Assembly (NCBI GenBank): GCA_035771175.1
Contig: CM069603.1
Coordinates: 24,094,286-24,158,285, forward strand
Length of the DNA: 64,000 nt
Source of the DNA: Paratinospora sagittata
Lineage: Eukaryota; Streptophyta; Magnoliopsida; Ranunculales; Menispermaceae
Direction: 5' to 3'
Shown: piece by piece, positions 49,201 to 63,100 of the stretch
Numbering within the stretch: position 1 is the stretch's first letter
Layout of the letters: each line of letters opens with the position of its first letter
The notes under the pieces: generated by a model
The model's database searches: none
Told to the model about the DNA's origin: nothing
Seen by the model: only the letters and a program-made list of their open reading frames with translations
Made by a program: the position numbers and the translations under genes

Positions 49201-52200
49201 ATTTTTCTATTCCTTCACAGTTTTGCCAGGTTATCTTAATTGAAATATTCTCTAGTAACACCTAGATGATTCCCATTGTCTCGCACGCCCAAAAAACTTT
49301 AGATTTAACAATGTTTTGAATTCAAATCATTTCGTAGTACTCTTGCTCTTTAACCTTCAACTTCAAATTTTATAAAACACTCATTCTCTGATTTTCAAAA
49401 ATACAACACGCACGATATTTGCAAGTTAGATTGAGCTTTTCGAAGAGTTTTTCAAGAGAAGAAAGTAATGATTCTTGCCTTTGCAAAAAAAGGCTTCGAA
49501 TTGAATCAAAATTGCAATCTGTCTTGATGTTCAGCTAGTTCTTCATTTTATCCCTTGTGTGCGAAGATTTGCAGAGGCTATCCATTATTTAAAACTCTAA
49601 GTATATTAAGTATATGAAGTGGTCTCGATAAGATAACACATCAAAAAGGAACACATCACCTGTTTTGCATCAAGAACACATCAAACAATAGCTTTCGAAT
49701 TCTACAAAGATCAAGCTCGAAGAACGAAGACATATCTCATGTCTAATGCATTAGTTTGATCTCTGGTGTGTAGGGTAACCCCTAGATCAATCTCAGCACT
49801 AAAACTCTGAAAATTGCAAAGTCTTCAAAATCACTTTCGATATAGTATTTCATTTTGAAAAAAATGTTTTCTGAAAGGTTTTAATCATAATTTTAATGAG
49901 TTTTGAAATATTTAAAAGTGTTTAATCTTATATCAAAGTGTTTTGAGTCAATGAAATGGTTCTTTAGTGTCAAAATATTAATTTTTCAAAAATAAGGCTA
50001 TCCACCAATTTACACGTCTTAGATTAAAATCTTATATTTCTAACGAGAAAAATGTGGGCACATCTACTTGCTCGATTTTTCTATTCCTTCACGGTTTTGC
50101 CAGGTTATCTTAATTGAAATATTCTCTAGTAACACCTAGATGATTCCCATTGTCTCGCACGCCCAAAAAACTTTAGATTGAACAATGTTTTGAATTCAAA
50201 TCATTTTTTAGTACTCTTGCTCTTTAACCTTCAACTTCAAATTTTATAAAACACTCATTCTCTGATTTTCAAAAATTCAACACGCACGATATTTGCAAGT
50301 TAGATTGAGCTTTTCGAAGAGTTTTTCAAGAGAAGAAAGTAATGATTCTTGCCTTTGCAAAAAAAGGCTTCGAATTGAATCAAAATTGCATTCTGTCTTG
50401 ATGTTCAGCTACTTCTTCATTTTATCCCTTGTGTGCTAAGATTTGCAGAGGCTATCCATTGTTTAAAACTCTAAGTATATGAAGTGGTCTCGGTAAGATA
50501 ACACATCAAAGAGGAACACATCACCTGTTTTGCATCAAGAACACATCAAACAATAGCTTTCGAATTCTACAATGATCAAGCTCGAAGAACGAAGACATAT
50601 CTCATGTCTAATGCATTAGTTTGATCTCTGGTGTGTAAGGTAACCCCTCGATCCATCTTAGCACTAAAACTCTGAAAATTGCAAAGTCTTCAAAATCACT
50701 TTCGATTTAGTATTTCATTTTTACAAAAATGTTTTCCGAAAGGTTTTAATCATAATTTTAATGAGTTTTGAATTATTTAAAAGTGTTTAATCTTATATCA
50801 AAGTGTTTTGAGTCAATGAAATGGTTCTTTAGTGTCAAAATATTAATTTTTCAAAAATAAGGCTATCCTGCAATTGGCACGTCTTAGACTAAAATCTGAT
50901 ATTTCTAACGAGAAAAATGTGGGCACTTCTGCTTGCTCGATTTTTCTATTCCTTCACAGTTTTGCCAGGTTATCTTAATTGAAATATTCTCTAGTAACAC
51001 CTAGATGATTCCCATTGTCTCGCACGCCCAAAAAACTTTAGATTTAACAATGTTTTGAATTCAAATCATTTCGTAGTACTCTTGCTCTTTAACCTTCAAC
51101 TTCAAATTTTATAAAACACTCATTCTCTGATTTTCAAAAATACAACACGCACGATATTTGCAAGTTAGATTGAGCTTTTCGAAGAGTTTTTCAAGAGAAG
51201 AAAGTAATGATTCTTGCCTTTGCAAAAAAAGGCTTCGAATTGAATCAAAATTGCAATCTGTCTTGATGTTCAGCTAGTTCTTCATTTTATCCCTTGTGTG
51301 CGAAGATTTGCAGAGGCTATCCATTATTTAAAACTCTAAGTATATTAAGTATATGAAGTGGTCTCGATAAGATAACACATCAAAAAGGAACACATCACCT
51401 GTTTTGCATCAAGAACACATCAAACAATAGCTCTCGAATTCTACAAAGACCAAGCTCGAAGAATGAAGACATATCTCATGTCTAATGCATTAGTTTGATC
51501 TCTGGTGTGTAGGGTAACCCCTCGATCAATCTCAGCACTAAAACTCTGAAATTTGCAAAGTCTTCAAAATCACTTTCGATATAGTATTTCATTTTGAAAA
51601 AAATGTTTTCTGAAAGGTTTTAATCATAATTTTAATGAGTTTTGAATTATTTAAAAGTGTTTAATCTTATATCAAAGTGTTTTGAGTCAATGAAATGGTT
51701 CTTTAGTGTCAAAATATTAATTTTTCAAAAATAAGGCTATCCACCAATTTACACGTCTTAGACTAAAATCTTATATTTCTAACGAGAAAAATGTGGGCAC
51801 ATCTACTTGCTCGATTTTTCTATTCCTTCACGGTTTTGCCAGGTTATCTTAATTGAAATATTCTCTAGTAACAACTAGATGATTCCCATTGTCTCGCACG
51901 CCCAAAACACTTTAGATTGAACAATGTTTTGAATTCAAATCATTTTTTAGTACTCTTGCTCTTTAACCTTCAACTTCAAATTTTATAAAACACTCATTCT
52001 CTGATTTTCAAAAATTCAACACGCACGATATTTGCAAGTTAGATTGAGCTTTTCGAAGAGTTTTTCAAGAGAAGAAAGTAATGATTCTTGCCTTTGCAAA
52101 AAAAGGCTTCGAATTGAATCAAAATTGCATTCTGTCTTGATGTTCAGCTAGTTCTTCATTTTATCCCTTGTGTGCTAAGATTTGCAGAGGCTATCCATTG

Positions 52201-54260
52201 TTTAAAACTCTAAGTATATGAAGTGGTCTCGGTAAGATAACACATCAAAGAGGAACACATCACCTGTTTTGCATCAAGAACACATCAAACAATAGCTTTC
52301 GAATTCTACAATGATCAAGCTCGAAGAACGAAGACATATCTCATGTCTAATGCATTAGTTTGATCTCTGGTGTGTAAGGTAACCCCTCGATCCATCTTAG
52401 CACTAAAACTCTGAAAATTGCAAAGTCTTCAAAATCACTTTCGATTTAGTATTTCATTTTTACAAAAATGTTTTCCGAAAGGTTTTAATCATAATTTTAA
52501 TGAGTTTTGAATTATTTAAAAGTGTTTAATCTTATATCAAAGTGTTTTGAGTCAATGAAATGGTTCTTTAGTGTCAAAATATTAATTTTTCAAAAATAAG
52601 GCTATCCTGCAATTGGCACGTCTTAGACTAAAATCTGATATTTCTAACGAGAAAAATGTGGGCACTTCTGCTTGCTCGATTTTTCTATTCCTTCACAGTT
52701 TTGCCAGGTTATCTTAATTGAAATATTCTCTAGTAACACCTAGATGATTCCCATTGTCTCGCACGCCCAAAAAACTTTAGATTTAACAATGTTTTGAATT
52801 CAAATCATTTCGTAGTACTCTTGCTCTTTAACCTTCAACTTCAAATTTTATAAAACACTCATTCTCTGATTTTCAAAAATACAACACGCACGATATTTGC
52901 AAGTTAGATTGAGCTTTTCGAAGAGTTTTTCAAGAGAAGAAAGTAATGATTCTTGCCTTTGCAAAAAAAGGCTTCGAATTGAATCAAAATTGCAATCTGT
53001 CTTGATGTTCAGCTAGTTCTTCATTTTATCCCTTGTGTGCGAAGATTTGCAGAGGCTATCCATTATTTAAAACTCTAAGTATATTAAGTATATGAAGTGG
53101 TCTCGATAAGATAACACATCAAAAAGGAACACATCACCTGTTTTGCATCAAGAACACATCAAACAATAGCTTTCGAATTCTACAAAGATCAAGCTCGAAG
53201 AACGAAGACATATCTCATGTCTAATGCATTAGTTTGATCTCTGGTGTGTAGGGTAACCCCTAGATCAATCTCAGCACTAAAACTCTGAAAATTGCAAAGT
53301 CTTCAAAATCACTTTCGATATAGTATTTCATTTTGAAAAAAATGTTTTCTGAAAGGTTTTAATCATAATTTTAATGAGTTTTGAAATATTTAAAAGTGTT
53401 TAATCTTATATCAAAGTGTTTTGAGTCAATGAAATGGTTCTTTAGTGTCAAAATATTAATTTTTCAAAAATAAGGCTATCCACCAATTTACACGTCTTAG
53501 ATTAAAATCTTATATTTCTAACGAGAAAAATGTGGGCACATCTACTTGCTCGATTTTTCTATTCCTTCACGGTTTTGCCAGGTTATCTTAATTGAAATAT
53601 TCTCTAGTAACACCTAGATGATTCCCATTGTCTCGCACGCCCAAAAAACTTTAGATTGAACAATGTTTTGAATTCAAATCATTTTTTAGTACTCTTGCTC
53701 TTTAACCTTCAACTTCAAATTTTATAAAACACTCATTCTCTGATTTTCAAAAATTCAACACGCACGATATTTGCAAGTTAGATTGAGCTTTTCGAAGAGT
53801 TTTTCAAGAGAAGAAAGTAATGATTCTTGCCTTTGCAAAAAAAGGCTTCGAATTGAATCAAAATTGCATTCTGTCTTGATGTTCAGCTACTTCTTCATTT
53901 TATCCCTTGTGTGCTAAGATTTGCAGAGGCTATCCATTGTTTAAAACTCTAAGTATATGAAGTGGTCTCGGTAAGATAACACATCAAAGAGGAACACATC
54001 ACCTGTTTTGCATCAAGAACACATCAAACAATAGCTTTCGAATTCTACAATGATCAAGCTCGAAGAACGAAGACATATCTCATGTCTAATGCATTAGTTT
54101 GATCTCTGGTGTGTAAGGTAACCCCTCGATCCATCTTAGCACTAAAACTCTGAAAATTGCAAAGTCTTCAAAATCACTTTCGATTTAGTATTTCATTTTT
54201 ACAAAAATGTTTTCCGAAAGGTTTTAATCATAATTTTAATGAGTTTTGAATTATTTAAAA
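46243..54260 (+). repeat. Satellite domain with 1739-bp dimers arranged as a 3478-bp tetramer
   Basis: An 865-bp and an 874-bp interval alternate: starts at 46243, 47108, 47982, 48847, 49721, 50586, 51460, 52325, 53199 and 54064. Dimers at 46243, 47982 and 51460 share GAATGAAGACAT and GAAATTTGCAAAG. Dimers at 49721 and 53199 instead share AACCCCTAGATCAATC and TTAGATTAAAATC. The pair 47982-51459 therefore recurs at 51460 with period 3478, and the match fades near 54260. Confidence 0.85.
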
Positions 54261-57200
54261 GTGTTTATTCTTATATCAAAGTGTTTTGAGTCAATGAAAT
54301 GGTTCTTTAGTGTCAAAATGTTAATTTTTCAAAAATAAGGCTATCCTGCAATTGGCACGTCTTAGACTAAAATCTGATATTTCTAACGAGAAAAATGTGG
54401 GCACTTCTGCTTGCTCGATTTTTCTATTCCTTCACAGTTTTGCCAGGTTATCTTAATCGAAATATTCTCTAGTAACACCTAGATGATTCCCATTGTCTCG
54501 CACGCCCAAAAAACTTTAGATTGAACAATGTTTTGAATTCAAATCATTTTGTAGTACTCTTGCTCTTTAACCTTCAACTTCAAATTTTATAAAACACTCA
54601 TTCTCTGATTTTCAAAAATACAGCACGCACGATATTTGCAAGTTAGATTGAGCTTTTCGAAGAGTTTTTCAAGAGACGAAAGTAATGATTCTTGCCTTTG
54701 CAAAAGAAGGCTTCGAAATGAATCAAAATTGCAATCTGTCTTGATGTTCAGCTAGTTCTTCATTTTATCCCATGTGTGCGAAGATTTGCAGAGGCTATCC
54801 ATTATTTAAAACTCTAAGTATATTAAGTATATGAAGTGGTCTCGATAAGATAACACATCAAAAAGGAACACATCACCTGTTTTGCATCAAGAACACATCA
54901 AACAATAGCTTTCGAATTCTACAAAGATCAAGCTCGAAGAACGAAGACATATCTCATGTCTAATGCATTAGTTTGATCTCTGGTTTGTAGGGTAACCCCT
55001 CGATCAATCTCAGCACTAAAACTCTGAAAATTGCAAAGTCTTCAAAATCACTTTCGATATAGTATTTCATTTTGGAAAAAATGTTTTCTGAAAGGTTTTA
55101 ATCATAATTTTAATGAGTTTTGAAATATTTAAAAGTGTTTAATCTTATATCAAAGTGTTTTGAGTCAATGAAATGGTTTTTAGTGTCAAAATATTAATTT
55201 TTCAAAAATAAGGCTATCCAGCAATTGGCACGTCTTAGACTAAAATTTGATATTTCTAACGAGAAAAATGTGGGCACTTCTGCTTGCTCGATTTTTCTAT
55301 TCCTTCACAGTTTTGCCAGGTTATCTTAATTGAAATATTCTCTAGTAACACCTAGATGATTCCCATTATCTCGCACGCCCAAAAAACTTTAGATTGAACA
55401 ATGTTTTGAATTCAAATCATTTTGTAGTACTCTTGCTCTTTAACCTTCAACTTCAAATTTTATAAAACACTCATTCTCTGATTTTCAAAAATACAACACG
55501 CACGATATTTGCGAGTTAGATTGAGCTTTTCGAAGAGTTTTTCAACAGATGAAAGTAATGATTCTTGCCTTTGCAAAAAAAGGCTTCGAATTGAATCAAA
55601 ATTGCAATCTGTCTTGATGTTCAGCTAGTTCTTCATTTTATCCCTTGTGTACGAAGATTTGCAGAGGCTATCCATTATTTAAAACTCTAAGTATATTAAG
55701 TATATGAAGTGGTCTCGATAAGATAACACATCAAAAAGGAACACATCACCTGTTTTGCATCAAGAACACATCAAACAATAGCTTTCGAATTCTACAAAGA
55801 TCAAGCTCGAAGAACGAAGACATATCTCATGTCTAATGCATTAGTTTGATCTCTGGTGTGTAGGGTAACCCCTCGATCAATCTCAGCACTAAAACTCTGA
55901 AAATTGCAAAGTCTTCAAAATCACTTTCGATATAGTATTTCATTTTGAAAAAAATGTTTTCTGAAAGGTTTTAATCATAATTTTAATGAGTTTTGAATTA
56001 TTTAAAAGTGTTTAATCTTATATAAAAGTGTTTTGAGTCAATGAAATGGTTCTTTAGTGTCAAAATATTAATTTTTCAAAAATAAGGCTATCCAGCAACT
56101 TGCACGTCTTAGACTAAAATCTAATATTTCTAACGAGAAAAATGTGGGCACTTCTGCTAGCTCGATTTTTCTATTCCTTCACATTTTTGCCAGGTTATCT
56201 TAAATGAAATATTCTCTAGTAACACCTAGTGATTCCCATTGTCTCGCACGAACAAAAAACTTTAGATTGAACAATGTTTTGAATTCAAATCATTTTTTAG
56301 TACTCTTGCTCTTTAACCTTCAACTTCAAATTTTATAAAACACTCATTCTCTGATTTTCAAAAATTCAACACGCACGATATTTGCAAGTTAGATTGAGCT
56401 TTTCGAAGAGTTTTTCAAGAGAAGAAAGTAATGATTCTTGCCTTTGCAAAAAAAGGCTTCGAATTGAATCAAAATTGCATTCTGTCTTGATGTTCAGCTA
56501 CTTCTTCATTTTATCCCTTGTGTGCTAAGATTTGCAGAGGCTATCCATTGTTTAAAACTCTAAGTATATGAAGTGGTCTCGGTAAGATAACACATCAAAG
56601 AGGAACACATCACCTGTTTTGCATCAAGAACACATCAAACAATAGCTTTCGAATTCTACAATGATCAAGCTCGAAGAACGAAGACATATCTCATGTCTAA
56701 TGCATTAGTTTGATCTCTGGTGTGTAAGGTAACCCCTCGATCCATCTTAGCACTAAAACTCTGAAAATTGCAAAGTCTTCAAAATCACTTTCGATTTAGT
56801 ATTTCATTTTTACAAAAATGTTTTCCGAAAGGTTTTAATCATAATTTTAATGAGTTTTGAATTATTTAAAAGTGTTTATTCTTATATCAAAGTGTTTTGA
56901 GTCAATGAAATGGTTCTTTAGTGTCAAAATATTAATTTTTCAAAAATAAGGCTATCCTGCAATTGGCACGTCTTAGACTAAAATCTGATATTTCTAACGA
57001 GAAAAATGTGGGCACTTCTGCTTGCTCGATTTTTCTATTCCTTCACAGTTTTGCCAGGTTATCTTAATCGAAATATTCTCTAGTAACACCTAGATGATTC
57101 CCATTGTCTCGCACGCCCAAAAAACTTTAGATTGAACAATGTTTTGAATTCAAATCATTTTGTAGTACTCTTGCTCTTTAACCTTCAACTTCAAATTTTA

Positions 57201-58896
57201 TAAAACACTCATTCTCTGATTTTCAAAAATACAACACGCACGATATTTGCAAGTTAGATTGAGCTTTTCGAAGAGTTTTTCAAGAGACGAAAGTAATGAT
57301 TCTTGCCTTTGCAAAAGAAGGCTTCGAAATGAATCAAAATTGCAATCTGTCTTGATGTTCAGCTAGTTCTTCATTTTATCCCATGTGTGCGAAGATTTGC
57401 AGAGGCTATCCATTATTTAAAACTCTAAGTATATTAAGTATATGAAGTGGTCTCGATAAGATAACACATCAAAAAGGAACACATCACCTGTTTTGCATCA
57501 AGAACACATCAAACAATAGCTTTCGAATTCTACAAAGATCAAGCTCGAAGAACGAAGACATATCTCATGTCTAATGCATTAGTTTGATCTCTGGTTTGTA
57601 GGGTAACCCCTCGATCAATCTCAGCACTAAAACTCTGAAAATTGCAAAGTCTTCAAAATCACTTTCGATATAGTATTTCATTTTGGAAAAAATGTTTTCT
57701 GAAAGGTTTTAATCATAATTTTAATGAGTTTTGAAATATTTAAAAGTGTTTAATCTTATATCAAAGTGTTTTGAGTCAATGAAATGGTTTTTAGTGTCAA
57801 AATATTAATTTTTCAAAAATAAGGCTATCCAGCAATTGGCACGTCTTAGACTAAAATTTGATATTTCTAACGAGAAAAATGTGGGCACTTCTGCTTGCTC
57901 GATTTTTCTATTCCTTCACAGTTTTGCCAGGTTATCTTAATTGAAATATTCTCTAGTAACACCTAGATGATTCCCATTATCTCGCACGCCCAAAAAACTT
58001 TAGATTGAACAATGTTTTGAATTCAAATCATTTTGTAGTACTCTTGCTCTTTAACCTTCAACTTCAAATTTTATAAAACACTCATTCTCTGATTTTCAAA
58101 AATACAACACGCACGATATTTGCGAGTTAGATTGAGCTTTTCGAAGAGTTTTTCAAGAGATGAAAGTAATGATTCTTGCCTTTGCAAAAAAAGGCTTCGA
58201 ATTGAATCAAAATTGCAATCTGTCTTGATGTTCAGCTAGTTCTTCATTTTATCCCTTGTGTACGAAGATTTGCAGAGGCTATCCATTATTTAAAACTCTA
58301 AGTATATTAAGTATATGAAGTGGTCTCGATAAGATAACACATCAAAAAGGAACACATCACCTGTTTTGCATCAAGAACACATCAAACAATAGCTTTCGAA
58401 TTCTACAAAGATCAAGCTCGAAGAACGAAGACATATCTCATGTCTAATGCATTAGTTTGATCTCTGGTGTGTAGGGTAACCCCTCGATCAATCTCAGCAC
58501 TAAAACTCTGAAAATTGCAAAGTCTTCAAAATCACTTTCGATATAGTATTTCATTTTGAAAAAAATGTTTTCTGAAAGGTTTTAATCATAATTTTAATGA
58601 GTTTTGAATTATTTAAAAGTGTTTAATCTTATATAAAAGTGTTTTGAGTCAATGAAATGGTTCTTTAGTGTCAAAATATTAATTTTTCAAAAATAAGGCT
58701 ATCCAGCAACTTGCACGTCTTAGACTAAAATCTAATATTTCTAACGAGAAAAATGTGGGCACTTCTGCTAGCTCGATTTTTCTATTCCTTCACATTTTTG
58801 CCAGGTTATCTTAATTGAAATATTCTCTAGTAACACCTAGTGATTCCCATTGTCTCGCACGAACAAAAAACTTTAGATTGAACAATGTTTTGAATT
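53675..58896 (+). repeat. Satellite domain with 2611-bp trimer, two copies
   Basis: Rare variants recur exactly 2611 bp apart: CTCTGGTTTGTAGGG, TTTTGGAAAAAATG, GAAATGGTTTTTAGTG, CCCATTATCTCGC, CCCATGTGTGCGAAG, CTTGTGTACGAAG and CGCACGAACAAAAAAC. Boundaries are approximate; the copies start to differ after about 56290 and 58900. Confidence 0.85.
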
Positions 58897-60150
58897 CAAA
58901 TCATTTTGTACTACTCTTGCTCTTTAACCTTCAACTTAAAATTTTATAAAACACTCATTCTCTGATTTTCAAAAATACAACACGCACGATATTTGCAAGT
59001 TAGATTGAGCTTTTCGAAGAGTTTTTCAAGAGAAGAAAGTAATGATTCTTGCCTTTGCAAAAAAAGGCTTCGAATTGAATCAAAATTGCAATCTGTCTTG
59101 ATGTTCAGCTAGTTCTTCATTTCATCCCTTGGGTGCGAAGATTTGCAGAGGCTATCCATTGTTTAAAACTCTAAGTATATGAAGTGGTCTCGATAAGATA
59201 ACACAAAAAAAATGAACACATCACCTGTTTTGCATGAAGAACACATCAAACAATAGCTTTCGAATTCTACAATGATCAAGCTCGAAGAACGAAGACATAT
59301 CTCATGTCTAATGCATTAGTTTGATCTCTGGTGTGTAAGGTAACCCCTCGATCAATCTCAGCACTAAAACTCTGAAAATTGCAAAGTCTTCAAAATCACT
59401 TTCGATATAGTATTTCATTTTTACAAAAATGTTTTCCGAAAGGTTTTAATCATAATTTTAATGAGTTTTGAATTATTTAAAAGTGTTTATTCTTATATCA
59501 AAGTGTTTTGAGTCAATGAAATGGTTCTTTAGTGTCAAAATATTAATTTTTCAAAAATAAGGCTATCCAGCAATTTGCACGTCTTAGAGTAAAATCTTAT
59601 ATTTCTAACGAGAAAAATGTGGGCACTTCTGCTAGCTCGAATTTTCTATTCCTTCACAGTTTTGCCAGGTTATCTTAATTGAAATATTCTCTAGTAACAC
59701 CTAGATGATTCCCATTGTCTCGCACGCCCAAAAAACTTTAGATTGAACAATGTTTTGAATTCAAATCATTTTGTAGTACTCTTGCTCTTTAACCTTCAAC
59801 TTCAAATTTTATAAAACACTCATTCTCTGATTTTCAAAAATACAACACGCACAATATTTGCGAGTTAGATTGAGCTTTTCGAAGAGTTTTTCAAGAGATG
59901 AAAGTAATGATTCTTGCCTTTGCAAAAAAAGGCTTCGAATTGAATCAAAATTGCAATCTGTCTTGATGTTCAGCTAGTTCTTCATTTCATCCCTTGTGTG
60001 CGAAGATTTGCAGAGGCTATCCATTGTTTAAAACTCTAAGTATATGAAGTGGTCTCGATAAGATAACACATCAAAAAGGAACACATCACCTGTTTTGCAT
60101 CAAGAACACATCAAACAATAGCTTTCGAATTCTACAAAGATCAAGCTCGA

Positions 60151-63100
60151 AGAACGAAGGCATATCTCATGTCTAATGCATTAGTTTGATCTCTGGTGTG
60201 TAGGGTAACCCCTCGATCAATCTCAGCACTAAAACACTAAAAATTGCAAAGTCTTCAAAATCACTTTCGATATAGTATTTCATTTTTACCAAAATGTTTT
60301 CCGAAAGGTTTTAATCATAATTTTAATGAGTTTTGAATTATTTAAAAGTGTTTATTCTTATATCAAAGTGTTTTGAGTCAATGAAATGGTTCTTTAGTGT
60401 CAAAATATTAATTTTTCAAAAATAAGGCTATCCAGCAATTGGCACGTCTTAGACTAAAATCTGATATTTCTAACGAGAAAAATGTGGGCACTTCTCCTTG
60501 CTCGATTTTTCTATTACTTCACAGTTTTGCCAGGTTATCTTAATCGAAATATTCTCTAGTAACACCTAGATGATTCCAATTGTCTCGCACGCCCAAAAAA
60601 CTTTAGATTGAACAATTTTTTGAAGTCAAATCATTTTGTACTACTCTTGCTCTTTAACCTTCAACTTCAAATTTTATAAAACACTCATTCTCTGATTTTC
60701 AAAAATACAACACGAACGATATTTGCAAGTTAGATTGAGCTTTTCGAAGAGTTTTTCAAGAGAAGAAAGTAATGATTCTTGCCTTTGCAAAAAAAGGCTT
60801 CGAATTGAATCAAAATTGCAATCTGTCTTGATGTTCAGCTAGTTCTTCATTTTATCCCTTGTGTGCTAAGATTTGCAGAGGCTATCCATTGTTTAAAACT
60901 CTAAGTATATGAAGTTGTCTCGGTAAGATAACACATCAAAAAGGAACACATCACCTGTTTTACATCAAGAACACATCAAACAATAGCTTTCGAATTCTAC
61001 AAAGATCAAGCTCGAAGAACGAAGACATATCTCATGTCTAATGCATTAGTTTGATCTCTGGTGTGTAGGGTAACCCCTCGATCAATCTCAGCACTAAAAC
61101 TCTAAAAATTGCAAAGTCTTCAAAATCACTTTCGATATAGTATTTCATTTTTACCAAAATGTTTTCCGAAAGGTTTTAATCATAATTTTAATGAGTTTTG
61201 AATTATTTAAAAGTGTTTATTCTTATATCAACGTGTTTTGAGTCAATGAAATGGTTCTTTAGTGTCAAAATATTAATTTTTCAAAAATAAGGTTATCCAG
61301 CAATTGGCACGGCTTAGACTAAAATCTGATATTTCTAACGAGAAAAATGTGGGCACTTCTCCTTGCTCGATTTTTCTATTACTTCACAGTTTTGCCAGGT
61401 TATCTTAATCGAAATATTCTCTAGTAACACCTAGATGATTCCCATTGTCTCGCACGCCCAAAAAACTTTAGATTGAACAATTTTTTGAATTCAAATCATT
61501 TTGTACTACTCTTGCTCTTTAACCTTCAACTTCAAATTTTATAAAACACTCATTCTCTAATTTTCAAAAATACAACACGCACGATATTTGCAAGTTAGAT
61601 TGAGCTTTTCGAAGAGTTTTTCAAGAGAAGAAAGTAATGATTCTTGCCTTTGCAAAAAAAGGCTTCGAATTGAATCAAAATTGCAATCTGTCTTGATGTT
61701 CAGCTAGTTCTTCATTTTATCCCTTGTGTGCTAAGATTTGCAGAGGCTATCCTTTGTTTAAAACTCTAAGTATATGAAGTTGTCTCGGTAAGATAACACA
61801 TCAAAAAGGAACACATCACCTGTTTTACATCAAGAACACATCAAACAATAGCTTTCGAATTCTACAAAGATCAAGCTCGAAGAACGAAGACATATCTCAT
61901 GTCTAATGCATTAGTTTGATCTCTGGTGTGTAGGGTAACCCCTCGATCAATCTCAGCACTAAAACTCTAAAAATTGCAAAGTCTTCAAAATCACTTTCGA
62001 TATAGTATTTCATTTTTACCAAAATGTTTTCCGAAAGGTTTTAATCATAATTTTAATGAGTTTTGAATTATTTAAAAGTGTTTATTCTTATATCAAAGTG
62101 TTTTGAGTCAATGAAATGATTCTTTAGTGTCAAAATATTAATTTTTCAAAAATAAGGTTATCCAGCAATTGGCACGGCTTAGACTAAAATCTGATATTTA
62201 TAACGAGAAAAATGTGGGCACTTCTCCTTGCTCGATTTTTCTATTACTTCACAGTTTTGCCAGGTTATCTTAATTGAAATATTCTCTAGTAACACCTAGA
62301 TGATTCCCATTGTCTCGCACGCCCAAAAAACTTTAGATTGAACAATTTTTTGAATTCAAATCATTTTGTACTACTCTTGCTCTTTAACCTTCCACTTCAA
62401 ATTTTATAAAACACTCATTCTCTAATTTTCAAAAATACAACACGCACGATATTTGCAAGTTAGATTGAGCTTTTCGAAGAGTTTTTCAAGAGAAGAAAGT
62501 AATGATTCTTGCCTTTGCAAAAAAAGGCTTCGAATTGAATCAAAATTGCAATCTGTCTTGATGTTCAGCTAGTTCTTCATTTCATCCCTTGTGTGCGAAG
62601 ATTTGCAGAGGCTATCCATTGTTTAAAACTCTAAGTATATGAAGTGGTCTCGATAAGATAACACATCAAAAAGGAACACATCACCTGTTTTGCATCAAGA
62701 ACACATCAAACAATAGCTTTCGAATTCTACAAAGATCAAGCTCGAAGAACGAAGGCATATCTCATGTCTAATGCATTAGTTTGATCTCTGGTGTGTAGGG
62801 TAACCCCTCGATCAATCTCAGCACTAAAACACTAAAAATTACAAAGTCTTCAAAATCACTTTCGATATAGTATTTCATTTTTACCAAAATGTTTTCCGAA
62901 AGGTTTTAATCATAATTTTAATGAGTTTTGAATTATTTAAAAGTGTTTATTCTTATATCAAAGTGTTTTGAGTCAATGAAATGGTTCTTTAGTGTCAAAA
63001 TATTAATTTTTCAAAAATAAGGCTATCCAGCAATTGGCACGTCTTAGACTAAAATCTGATATTTCTAACGAGAAAAATGTGGGCACTTCTCCTTGCTCGA

